From contig CALCRH010000082.1 in assembly GCA_937894515.1 (NCBI GenBank), positions 1 to 29,235 on the forward strand: 29,235 bases of DNA, in the 5' to 3' direction. Shown here piece by piece: positions 7,434 to 14,908 of the stretch. The DNA is from an uncultured Clostridia bacterium. Lineage in GTDB: Bacteria > Bacillota > Clostridia > Oscillospirales > Oscillospiraceae. The notes under the pieces are model-generated. The model did no database searches. It was not told where the DNA came from and was given only the letters and a program-made list of their open reading frames with translations. The position numbers and the translations under genes are program-made. The first letter of the stretch is position 1. Each line of letters starts with the position of its first letter.

Positions 7434-7763
7434 ATTTCTACCTCCCTTCAAGTACTTTCTCTGCCAATAGATTATCGCGCAGTATGATGTATTACTATCG
7501 CGCCACACACATTATTGGGAAACTCTGTTAGATTCAGATTGTGCCTTTCACAATCTCGTGATATAAAACGCCGTGCGAAAGAAAACACCAAATCAAATCA
7601 GCATTCACCAAAGAGAATATAATAAAGGTTTAGTTACAATAGGGCTTATTCGTTTTCATCCTATTTTTTACAAATTTAATATTCTCGTGTACAACTGTCC
7701 CGGATTTCATACACCATTACACAGGGAATTGAGACCGTTCGGGTAATTCATAATAGCCGCAAC
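7434..7763. other. Intergenic region upstream of the methyltransferase gene
   Basis: About 330 bases hold no convincing gene. An inverted repeat GATTGTG-N5-CACAATC (7537-7555) lies about 105 bases upstream of the GTG start and could be an operator. On the minus strand TTGGTG and TTTATA 18 bases apart (just upstream of that repeat) could be a weak promoter. I see no clear terminator for the 7764-8537 gene. Confidence 0.5.
7537..7555. promoter_or_regulatory. Perfect 7-bp inverted repeat, possible operator
   Basis: GATTGTG (7537-7543) and CACAATC (7549-7555) flank five bases. There is no T-run on either strand, so it is not a terminator. It lies just downstream of a weak candidate promoter for the methyltransferase gene, a place where a dimeric repressor could bind. 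Regulatory function is inference. Confidence 0.35.
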
Positions 7764-8537
7764 CTACTCTTTCGCCTTAACATGAATACTTTTATACCTT
7801 TCCCAACCTTTCAACAAATCATAATGCGCCATCGGCATTACATATCCATGCGAATCCTTTTCCCTATGTTTTACCCAATCATCATATACTTTAAAGCATC
7901 CTCTATAATACGGTCTCTCCCTGAAAAGCTCCATTTCCTGAAGTACGGGATTATTCATGGCAATGAAATAACGGTAGCCAAATAAATCATCAACTTCTTC
8001 TAAATGTAGTTGTTCGTTTAGAATCAACGGTACAAACGCTTCAAGATATACAAGATAATTTACGATTCTCTGATATTCTTCGCTGACGAGGTTCTTCTTA
8101 TCTTTTCTTGTATATTTTACTTCTGGTTTATCAACATATTTATACTCATTTGTTCCGAAGACAGAATCGCAAAAAAGTTGAAACTCTTTCTCTTGCTCCG
8201 ATTTCCATTCCCCGCCGCAATTTCCATCAATACGTTCATATTCCTGATTACAGCTTTCTAACATTCGTTCAACTAGTATAAACTCAGGATTGGTTAGAAA
8301 ATTAAAATTATATTCGGCAAAAAACTCAAACTGCTTTGCTTCCCTGTCGTTCTGAATGCTGGCATATATCGCAAAAAAGCCAAATGCAGAAACAAGTGTA
8401 TTCAAGAAAATAGCCACAATATCTGCTACATCAACATTGTTAGCACATATACAAATGACCGTGTAAATTAGGGATACAACCATAAGCATCCCTATAAATA
8501 CTGCGGATAATTTGATATACCATTTCTGATTTTTCAA
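7764..8537 (-). CDS. Unrecognised protein with two N-terminal membrane helices
   Basis: I do not recognise this 257-residue protein. Residues ~9-32 and ~38-62 are membrane helices, and the remaining ~195 residues are soluble, charged and probably cytoplasmic. Features include EEYQRIVNYLVYLEAFVPLIL at about 155-175 and a C-terminal region rich in Tyr, His and Lys. The layout resembles DUF4760-type proteins (two helices plus a helical domain), but that is only a tentative likeness. The start is a TTG at 8537; a nearby ATG at 8542 is in another frame and stops after two codons, and the open frame reaches a stop at 8570 without another start. GAGG lies 9 bases upstream. Its context is accessory. 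Confidence 0.6.
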   Translation of the reverse strand: MKNQKWYIKLSAVFIGMLMVVSLIYTVICICANNVDVADIVAIFLNTLVSAFGFFAIYASIQNDREAKQFEFFAEYNFNFLTNPEFILVERMLESCNQEYERIDGNCGGEWKSEQEKEFQLFCDSVFGTNEYKYVDKPEVKYTRKDKKNLVSEEYQRIVNYLVYLEAFVPLILNEQLHLEEVDDLFGYRYFIAMNNPVLQEMELFRERPYYRGCFKVYDDWVKHREKDSHGYVMPMAHYDLLKGWERYKSIHVKAKE

Positions 8538-8579
8538 TGCATTCCGCCTCTTCTTTTCTCTTGCACTTTATGCTCTCAT

Positions 8580-9029
8580 TTACCACATCGATATAGCTGA
8601 TATCAGAGATAGAAATCCTTCCTCTACAACACCTTCAACCGCTGAAAATTCAATATGATCTAATTCAATCGTATGATTCGCCATCGCTTCCGTCACCATG
8701 TTTCTTGCCATCTCTGCTGCACTTTCCGCTGTCTCGCTTTTTGCCTCCATGATAATCCCAATCATATTGGAATCCTTAGGTATCCCCACGGCTATTGCGG
8801 TAGCAAGTCGTGTGCCAGGAATATCCGAGGAAACCGTTGCAAACGCTGTATAGAGCGGAGATGCCAATGGCAGATCTATGAATGACCGCTTCGCACACCC
8901 CGCAGGCAAAATACTGCTCACTCTCACAAGATTATAGTTGGAAATTCTGGCTGAAAGTAGCGCATTGTCAAAGGCAACAAGTTGATATGCGGATGTTCCT
9001 GCTCCAGATGTAATGAAGTATCTCTCCAT
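8580..9029 (-). CDS. Pyruvoyl-dependent arginine decarboxylase proenzyme
   Basis: The 149-residue protein matches the PvlArgDC family in length and motifs. VAFDNALL (18-25) leads to NLVRVSSILP (33-42). In this family the chain is cut between the two serines, here Ser38 and Ser39, and the second becomes the pyruvoyl cofactor. GIIMEAK carries Glu95, matching the catalytic glutamate of characterised enzymes. The product would be agmatine from arginine, feeding polyamine synthesis or acid resistance. It has an excellent AGGAG site 6 bases from the ATG. It starts 77 bases after the last polysaccharide gene, with no terminator seen between them, so read-through from that operon is possible. Confidence 0.88.
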   Translation of the reverse strand: MERYFITSGAGTSAYQLVAFDNALLSARISNYNLVRVSSILPAGCAKRSFIDLPLASPLYTAFATVSSDIPGTRLATAIAVGIPKDSNMIGIIMEAKSETAESAAEMARNMVTEAMANHTIELDHIEFSAVEGVVEEGFLSLISAISMW

Positions 9030-9106
9030 GGCATTCTCCTTTCCGCGTTTTCAGTTCAACAATTTGTTCGTATTAATGCTGTATTACACCGTTCACCAAT
9101 ACTACC

Positions 9107-10177
9107 TCACCTGTCGAACAATCCCACGTAATCGATGGTAGCGCCTTTTTCAAGCGGTAGCTTCACGGGTCTACCCGTGGCAGAAGATTCGTAAATCGCC
9201 AGAATCAATTCGATGGCCGCTCGGGCATCTTCCGGAGAAGTCATTAACTCTTCCCTGCCCTCAAGTGTTGCTACCACATTCTGATAGAACGGTGTGTGGC
9301 CGGTACCTTGATCCGCGATACCATAATGCGCCACAGTTTCCTTCAAATCAGACGGAATGGTCTCAAACTCCCAGCGCTCCACTTCATCCAGAAACTTACC
9401 AGACACAGATACCGTTCCTTCCGTGCCAAAGATAGCCATGGAATCATTGAGATTCTTGGGGTAGGTATTAATGGTTCCCTCGATCATGCCATAAGAACCG
9501 TTAGCAAACTTCACCAGGGCGAGGCCCATGTCCTCGGCTTCCGTATAGGGGTGAGCCAGATTATCCGTGTAGGCAAAAACCTCCGTGGGCGTTCCCATAC
9601 ACCAGGTCAGCAAGTCCGTATAGTGGATACACTGATTCATCAGCGTACCGCCGTCCTGTGCCCAGGTTCCCCGCCACTTGCCGGCATCAAAATACGCCTT
9701 ATTGCGGTTTCGCCGCACCTGTACCGACCCATGGAGCAGTTTGCCGAAATCGCCTTTCCGGCAGGCTTCATGCATGGCACGCACAGAGGGGACAAACCGT
9801 AGCTGATGACATACGCAGAGCTTGACACCGCATTCCTTGGCGGTGGCGATCATGGCGTCCGCATCCTCCAAAGACAGGGCGATGGGTTTTTCCACGATAA
9901 CGTTAGCACCGGCTTTCATGCAGTCAACAGACAGCTTCCGCTTTAAGCCGCTGCCCAACGCAATGGCTGCCAAATCGGGGTGCTGCTCTTTCAGCATTTG
10001 CTGATAGTCCGCGTAGCACTTGATGGTCTTTCGCATCTCCTCGGGTACAAGTTCCATAGCGTTTTGCGTATTCTGTTCTACCAAATCGCAGAATGCGACG
10101 ATTTCAAGTCCCGCTTCCAGCGCGGCATTGATATGATTTTTCGAGATCATCCCGCAGCCGATCAAGGCGTATTTCAT
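9107..10177 (-). CDS. Gfo/Idh/MocA-family sugar-nucleotide dehydrogenase (WlbA/GnnA-like)
   Basis: The 356-residue oxidoreductase starts at the ATG at 10177, which has AGGAGG about 10 bases upstream; the open frame extends further without a site. The N-terminal Rossmann motif is ALIGCGMISKNH (4-15). EKP (96-98) is the family signature, and GTLMNQCIHYTD (177-188) carries the conserved His185 and Asp188 of the active site. The GKWRGTWAQDGG context resembles WlbA/WbpB (UDP-GlcNAcA 3-dehydrogenase). GnnA, which oxidises UDP-GlcNAc at C3 for amination, is an alternative. Pairing with the DegT aminotransferase at 11845 supports a 3-keto intermediate. It is the last gene of the locus. Confidence 0.8.
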   Translation of the reverse strand: MKYALIGCGMISKNHINAALEAGLEIVAFCDLVEQNTQNAMELVPEEMRKTIKCYADYQQMLKEQHPDLAAIALGSGLKRKLSVDCMKAGANVIVEKPIALSLEDADAMIATAKECGVKLCVCHQLRFVPSVRAMHEACRKGDFGKLLHGSVQVRRNRNKAYFDAGKWRGTWAQDGGTLMNQCIHYTDLLTWCMGTPTEVFAYTDNLAHPYTEAEDMGLALVKFANGSYGMIEGTINTYPKNLNDSMAIFGTEGTVSVSGKFLDEVERWEFETIPSDLKETVAHYGIADQGTGHTPFYQNVVATLEGREELMTSPEDARAAIELILAIYESSATGRPVKLPLEKGATIDYVGLFDR

Positions 10178-10208
10178 CCGTATTTTACCTCCTACAAATG
10201 TAACGCAT

Positions 10209-11099
10209 CTATTTTTCAAATACTTTCGCCGGATTTCCCACAACCGTCGTATTATCAGGCACATTCTTCACAACAACAGCTCCCATACCAACTACTGCAT
10301 TCGATCCTATTTTGATTTGATTTCGAACAGTTGATGATGAAATATAGGCATTCTCACCAGTAGAAACGCTTCCCATAATATTTGCACACGCAATTACCGT
10401 ACTATTTTTTCCCAGAACCACATTATGGGCAATATGTACCAATGGATCTATCTTACACCCCGCGCAAATCATCGTGCGGTCTATTTGTGCGCGGTCAACA
10501 ATTACATCTGCCCCAATATATACATTATCACCAATCTCCACACCGCCATAGTGTTTCACCATCGTTTTGGTATGGTTTTCATCCTCTGTGTAGGCAAAAC
10601 CATCATGTCCAATAACCGTACCGGATTGAATCTCGCAGTCATGCCCGATAGATACCTGATTGATAATTACCACATTGTTCCATATCACGGTATTGTCACC
10701 AATCGTAATGTTGCCGTCCAAGGTACAGTTATGTCCGATCCGGACATTCTTTCCCAGCTTTACCTCGGGAGAAATATAGGTGAATTGACCGATTGCAGGT
10801 TTTTCAGATTGTAGCCCATAGAAGTGTTCAATGGTAGAAAAGAACGCTTTCTTTGACTGTGAAGTTTTAATGCTGTTGGCATACTCGCCCTCTACTTCTT
10901 CAGATATGAATGCCAACCGGATCTGTATCAAATCAAAATTCTCAGGAATATTCTTTTGCGTTTTAATCCATGTAAAGGAACCCGGTTTATAGTGGGTTAG
11001 AGAAGAGAAGCCTTCCACGGTCACAGTTTCATCTCCGTCAAAAATGAAAGGGATTTCTTCCTCCCGTAAAAAAGCAAGAATCTCGGAAATTTTCAACAT
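10209..11099 (-). CDS. LpxD-like left-handed beta-helix acyltransferase (copy 1)
   Basis: The 296-residue protein has an N-terminal alpha/beta domain of about 100 residues, then hexapeptide repeats (residues ~105-270) such as IGHNCT, IGDNTV and IGDNVY. It ends VVGNPAKVFEK. The segment KIDPLVHIAHNVVLG (216-230) matches the LpxD active-site region, with His225 as the general base. LpxD itself N-acylates UDP-3-acyl-glucosamine for lipid A, which a Gram-positive host would not make. In this locus an amino-sugar N-acyltransferase (WbpD-like role) is more likely. It starts 1 base past the deacetylase stop, with GGGAGG upstream. Two relatives lie at 12988 and 13886. Confidence 0.82.
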   Translation of the reverse strand: MLKISEILAFLREEEIPFIFDGDETVTVEGFSSLTHYKPGSFTWIKTQKNIPENFDLIQIRLAFISEEVEGEYANSIKTSQSKKAFFSTIEHFYGLQSEKPAIGQFTYISPEVKLGKNVRIGHNCTLDGNITIGDNTVIWNNVVIINQVSIGHDCEIQSGTVIGHDGFAYTEDENHTKTMVKHYGGVEIGDNVYIGADVIVDRAQIDRTMICAGCKIDPLVHIAHNVVLGKNSTVIACANIMGSVSTGENAYISSSTVRNQIKIGSNAVVGMGAVVVKNVPDNTTVVGNPAKVFEK

Positions 11100-11100
11100 A

Positions 11101-11820
11101 TCACAGCACCTCCCTGGACAAGATTGCCGGTAAGTCTGTAATATTCTCCATCATCTGATCATAGCGCTCTCCTACCGCAAGGCGAATAAAGTTACCTACC
11201 GTTGTCTCTATGGACTCTTCGTCCTCATGATACCAAAAGGCATGCGTTAGAATATGCAGGCGGTCATATTCGCCGGAGCGAATAATGTCCATGACAGGCT
11301 CACGCCAACGTCTGCGGCTGTCGGAGAGGTATTTGAAATCATGGAAAAAAGTTTGCCCATAGGAATTGACCATTCCGGGGATTTCATAATTTGCCTCTAA
11401 TGTGGTTTTTGAGGGGCGGTGCATCGACACGGCCGTAACGGGCGTTTCCAAAATATTCGAAAGCAGCGCCGCTTCTTTTTGAACTTTTTCGATTAGATCT
11501 TCGGTATTATCATAAGCGACCTCATCAAAATGCAAACCGATCTCATGACCCATATTCTGTAATTTCTTCAGTTGATCCCTCGATGATTTGGATGCCGGAT
11601 TATAGAAATTACTTGTAAGCAAGAGGAAATAAGTTGAGGAAACATGAAGTGTTTCCTCAACTTCGCCGAGGCGAAGTGCCGCTTCAATACTTGAATCGAT
11701 ATCATGGCGCAAAATCACGCATTTCTTTTTTTCCGCATAATTGTGGTAATTGCAGATGTTGTAACCGCAATCCCGCAACGTGTTTATCATATCTGCATAT
11801 GCCTGATATGTGAATTCCAT
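11101..11820 (-). CDS. Polysaccharide-deacetylase-like protein
   Basis: The 239-residue protein shows NodB-fold signatures. LRHDID (37-42) carries the metal and catalytic-base acids, GHEIGLHFDE (91-100) resembles the family's later His motif, and VSMHRPS follows. I chose ATG 11820 because GAGG lies 7 bases upstream; ATG 11826 in frame would leave only 1 base. There is no signal peptide, so it probably acts in the cytosol, perhaps on a sugar nucleotide or lipid-linked intermediate. Its position between an LpxD-like gene and a WbpE-like aminotransferase suggests removal of an N-acetyl group before re-acylation. That role is inference. Confidence 0.75.
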   Translation of the reverse strand: MEFTYQAYADMINTLRDCGYNICNYHNYAEKKKCVILRHDIDSSIEAALRLGEVEETLHVSSTYFLLLTSNFYNPASKSSRDQLKKLQNMGHEIGLHFDEVAYDNTEDLIEKVQKEAALLSNILETPVTAVSMHRPSKTTLEANYEIPGMVNSYGQTFFHDFKYLSDSRRRWREPVMDIIRSGEYDRLHILTHAFWYHEDEESIETTVGNFIRLAVGERYDQMMENITDLPAILSREVL

Positions 11821-11844
11821 TTTCATACCTCGTAAAAGAGCAAA

Positions 11845-12984
11845 TCACAAATTCGCCTTAATCGTCTCCACCACAGCGGCAATATCATCGTCATTCATAT
11901 AGGGATGCATGGGCAGGGACAGGACCGTACCACAGAGCTTCATGGTGTTGGGGCAGTCCTCGTCTTGATAGTTGTAACCTGCAAACGCCTCCTGCTTATG
12001 CATGGGCTTGGGATAATACACCATCGAAGGGATTCCCGCCTCTTTCAGCGCAGTCTGCATCTTGTCACGAGTGGCATTATCATTCAGCTGAATGGTATAC
12101 TGCGCCCAGCTGGAATAAAAGCCCTCGGGAATGACAGGCAGTTTCAGTTTTCCGGCATCGACCAGTGGCTTCAAGGCAGCTGTATACTTGTCGGCGACCT
12201 TGTTCACATCTACCAATTCGTAATCGCGGAAGGCTTTCAGCTTCACCTGCAGAATGGCAGCCTGTAGGGAATCCAAACGGGAGTTTAGACCAATCCGCAC
12301 GTTATCGTACTTCATAGAACCCTTGCCGTGGACACGGATAGATTCCAGCAGTTTGGCAGTAGCCTCGTCATCGGTAAATACTGCGCCGCCGTCGCCGTAA
12401 CAGCCCAAGGGCTTTGCGGGGAAGAAAGAAGTGGTGCTGATATCGCCGAAGGAACAGGCGGTCTTTCCGTTGATCTTACCGCCAAAGCCCTGTGCGCCGT
12501 CTTCGCAAATCAACAGGCCGTATTTATCCGCAATTTTCCGAATCTCTGGGAAGTTTGCGGGCAGGCCGAACAAATCTACCGCCACGATAGCACGGGGAGT
12601 CAGCTTGCCCTCCTCCATCGTCTTTTGGATTGCCTTTTCCAGAGCAATGGGGCAGAGATTATAGGTATCCATGTCCACATCCACAAAGATGGGCGTTGCA
12701 CCGGCGTAGGACACTACCTCGCCGGAGGAGAAGAATGTAAAATCAGGCACGAATACCGCGTCACCTGCTTTAATCCCCCAGGCCATCATAGCCATGGAGA
12801 GCGCATCAGTACCGTTGGCGCAGGAAACGCAATATTTTGCGCCGGTATACTTCACCAACTCGTCCTCAAATTCCTTGACCCAGGGGCCGCTAATGTACTT
12901 ACTGCTCCCCGCGACCTCCAACATGGCCGCATCAATGTCCTGTTTCAGTACTTCGTACTGTTTCTTCAAATCTCTGAATTGCAT
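11845..12984 (-). CDS. DegT/DnrJ/EryC1/StrS aminotransferase, WbpE-like
   Basis: The 379-residue PLP enzyme has the fold-type I pattern. CANGTDAL (55-62) binds phosphate, ICEDGAQ (159-165) includes Asp162 that contacts the pyridine nitrogen, and TSFFPAKPLGCYGDGG has Lys191 as the Schiff-base lysine. FFPAKPLGCYGDGGA closely matches WbpE-type enzymes that aminate UDP-3-keto-GlcNAcA using glutamate; GnnB is a related alternative. It lies 3 bases downstream of LpxD-like copy 2 (its stop). With the dehydrogenase at 9107 it would give a UDP-2,3-diamino sugar. Confidence 0.86.
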   Translation of the reverse strand: MQFRDLKKQYEVLKQDIDAAMLEVAGSSKYISGPWVKEFEDELVKYTGAKYCVSCANGTDALSMAMMAWGIKAGDAVFVPDFTFFSSGEVVSYAGATPIFVDVDMDTYNLCPIALEKAIQKTMEEGKLTPRAIVAVDLFGLPANFPEIRKIADKYGLLICEDGAQGFGGKINGKTACSFGDISTTSFFPAKPLGCYGDGGAVFTDDEATAKLLESIRVHGKGSMKYDNVRIGLNSRLDSLQAAILQVKLKAFRDYELVDVNKVADKYTAALKPLVDAGKLKLPVIPEGFYSSWAQYTIQLNDNATRDKMQTALKEAGIPSMVYYPKPMHKQEAFAGYNYQDEDCPNTMKLCGTVLSLPMHPYMNDDDIAAVVETIKANL

Positions 12985-12987
12985 AGT

Positions 12988-13848
12988 TTAGCCTTTCTTT
13001 TCCAGTTTTCTCACAGGGTTTCCAACGACTGTTGTCCCTGCTTCCACATCTTTTGTCACCACTGTACCCATACCGATATAAGCATTATCCCCTACGGTCT
13101 TCCTGTTACGCACTGCGGAATTAATTCCGATAAAGACATTTTCTCCAATGTCCGAATACCCGCCGAGGATCACTCCTGCCGGAATTTCTGCATTCTTATG
13201 GATATGCACATCGTGTGCTACATGAACCAGTGTATCTATTTTTACATTGTCTTCAATGATCGTATCTCCGCTCGAACCACAGGAGATATTGGTATTCGTG
13301 CCAACTTCCACATTGTTTCCAATCTTCACTTTTCCCAGCGTCGGAATCCTTACATTATTGCCACAGGCATCTTTTGCCATCGTAAAGCCAAACATTCCAA
13401 TCGTACAGCCTTCACAGGCGATAAAATTGTCTCCAATTACCGCTTGCTTGATGATTGCATTGGCTTTTATCACCGCATTATCACCAATGATCACATCGTG
13501 TCCGATGAATACACCGGGCTCAATGTACGCATTTTGGCCGATTTTTACATTATCGCCGATGGTATACATTCCATTGCAACAGGTGTATGCTTTTGCTTTT
13601 TCAGCTTGTAGCCGTTCTTCGTAAATTTCATTCACATACGCGGCATAATCCCCCTGCGGGTTATCCGTGCGGACAAACTGATGCTTTTGAGAAATGTCCT
13701 CCGGGACGATTACGTTTTCTTCAATAAAAACCAAACACCCGGAAACACTCCTGAGTTTTTCTACCAAATGCTCAACTTTTTTTGTGATATACATTACAGT
13801 ATAATCCGCAGGTCTTCCTGCATAAGAGGCACCGTTTATCGCATTCAT
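12988..13848 (-). CDS. LpxD-like left-handed beta-helix acyltransferase (copy 2)
   Basis: The 286-residue protein has a short N-terminal domain (1-~95), hexapeptide repeats (IGDNVK, IGQNAY, IGHDVI and later turns) and the ending VVGNPVRKLEKKG. KIDTLVHVAHDVHIH (203-217) keeps the LpxD-type His212. It differs considerably from copies 1 and 3, so this is not a recent tandem duplication. GGAGG precedes the ATG by 7 bases. The 37-base gap to copy 3 holds the tail of a poly-G element. Substrate and acyl donor cannot be read from sequence. Confidence 0.8.
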   Translation of the reverse strand: MNAINGASYAGRPADYTVMYITKKVEHLVEKLRSVSGCLVFIEENVIVPEDISQKHQFVRTDNPQGDYAAYVNEIYEERLQAEKAKAYTCCNGMYTIGDNVKIGQNAYIEPGVFIGHDVIIGDNAVIKANAIIKQAVIGDNFIACEGCTIGMFGFTMAKDACGNNVRIPTLGKVKIGNNVEVGTNTNISCGSSGDTIIEDNVKIDTLVHVAHDVHIHKNAEIPAGVILGGYSDIGENVFIGINSAVRNRKTVGDNAYIGMGTVVTKDVEAGTTVVGNPVRKLEKKG

Positions 13849-13885
13849 GCTACCACCTCCATCGGAGTTTCGGCAGAATGCACAA

Positions 13886-14890
13886 TTATTTTACAATGCC
13901 CCCCCCCCCGCATTTGGTAATTCCAACATTTTTGCTGTTTCTATTGCTTTCTTTATCTCTGAACTGCATTATTTCATCTTTCCTATATTGTTTCATTTCT
14001 TCAATGAATCCATCGTGTTCTCTGGCAAAGTTGCCGCTGACTGCCATATCATCAGGTACACTCAATGTAACCACGGCGCCCATGTTGACCCGGGCACGGT
14101 TCCCGATTTCGATTCCGTTGCGGATAACGCTGCCGGGACCGATCCAGACATTTTCGCCGATCTTCACCCTGCCCTGAATGCTGGCGTGGGCTACGATCTC
14201 CGTAAAACGCCCCACTTTGACCCCGTGGGCGATTTGCACCAGACTATTAACGCGCACATGGTCATGGAGAATGGTCTTATCCCAAGGATAAATCGCCTTA
14301 TCCACGCAGGAGTTCTGCTGAATTTCCACATTATTGCCAATGGTAACACCGCCCACGTGGGTCACGGTGATTGTCTTTTCTCCATCATTCTTGATTTCAA
14401 AACCTGTACCGCCAATGATGCTACCTGCACGAATCACGCAGTTATCGCCAATAACCGTGTTCTCTTTTATGGAGACGAACTCCTCAATCACCGTATGGGC
14501 GCCAATCACCACATTCTGCGCCGCAATGCAAGCCATAGGACTGATTTTCGCCGTGGGATCAACTCTGGTGGAGTACCTCTCACCCACATATTCAACCCGC
14601 TCACACAGGGCGTTATGCAACAGGAAATAGGCCAATCGAGGATTTTCCACCACGCACAAGCCGAAACTGTCCATCGCAAAGTTCTGCATCTTCAACTCGT
14701 CCCACACAGCACTTGATGTCAGCACCATGGTGATGCCGGAAGACAGATTTTTTGCATATTTGGCGGCGGCTAAAAACGTGCAGACCCCATGCCCCGCATT
14801 GTAGCCCGCAAGTCCCAGAGAGGTGAATTCTTTCTCTTTGAAGCATTGGCAGTCAATGCCGATTTTCGGCAGTTCAACAGACAGCAGCAT
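13886..14890 (-). CDS. LpxD-like left-handed beta-helix acyltransferase (copy 3), poly-G 3' end
   Basis: The 334-residue protein has a longer N-terminal domain (~1-105), then hexapeptide repeats from ~110 to 290. RVNSLVQIAHGVKVG (213-227) keeps the LpxD-type His222. The last residues, KCGGGGIVK, are encoded by an 11-G tract (13899-13909) that belongs to a repeat found again at 28122-28156. The catalytic fold should end well before that, so the tail looks acquired. The start has GGGAGG but 12 bases upstream, a rather long spacing. It lies 18 bases after the UDP-sugar dehydrogenase gene. N-acylation of a UDP-amino sugar is the likely role. Confidence 0.8.
   Translation of the reverse strand: MLLSVELPKIGIDCQCFKEKEFTSLGLAGYNAGHGVCTFLAAAKYAKNLSSGITMVLTSSAVWDELKMQNFAMDSFGLCVVENPRLAYFLLHNALCERVEYVGERYSTRVDPTAKISPMACIAAQNVVIGAHTVIEEFVSIKENTVIGDNCVIRAGSIIGGTGFEIKNDGEKTITVTHVGGVTIGNNVEIQQNSCVDKAIYPWDKTILHDHVRVNSLVQIAHGVKVGRFTEIVAHASIQGRVKIGENVWIGPGSVIRNGIEIGNRARVNMGAVVTLSVPDDMAVSGNFAREHDGFIEEMKQYRKDEIMQFRDKESNRNSKNVGITKCGGGGIVK
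13889..13923. repeat. Poly-C element A (C11 tract with conserved flanks)
   Basis: TTTTACA, two bases, C11 (13899-13909, 11 C), GCATTT and GGTAATTC in plus-strand order. The same arrangement recurs at 28122-28156 in the same orientation. It overlaps the last codons of LpxD-like copy 3 and lies 41 bases upstream of copy 2. Long C/G tracts are prone to slippage. Confidence 0.75.
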
Positions 14891-14908
14891 ATCTACGATA
14901 TACCTCCC

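Noticed and set aside
12328..13611. Plus-strand open frame of 427 codons
   Set aside because: It is antisense to the WbpE-like and LpxD-like genes, has no recognisable domain or ribosome binding site, and arises from codon use of hexapeptide repeats on the other strand.
9822..14890. Possible CRISPR-like regularity from repeated short motifs
   Set aside because: The periodic similarity is the 18-base coding rhythm of hexapeptide repeats in the acyltransferases, not direct repeats with unique spacers.
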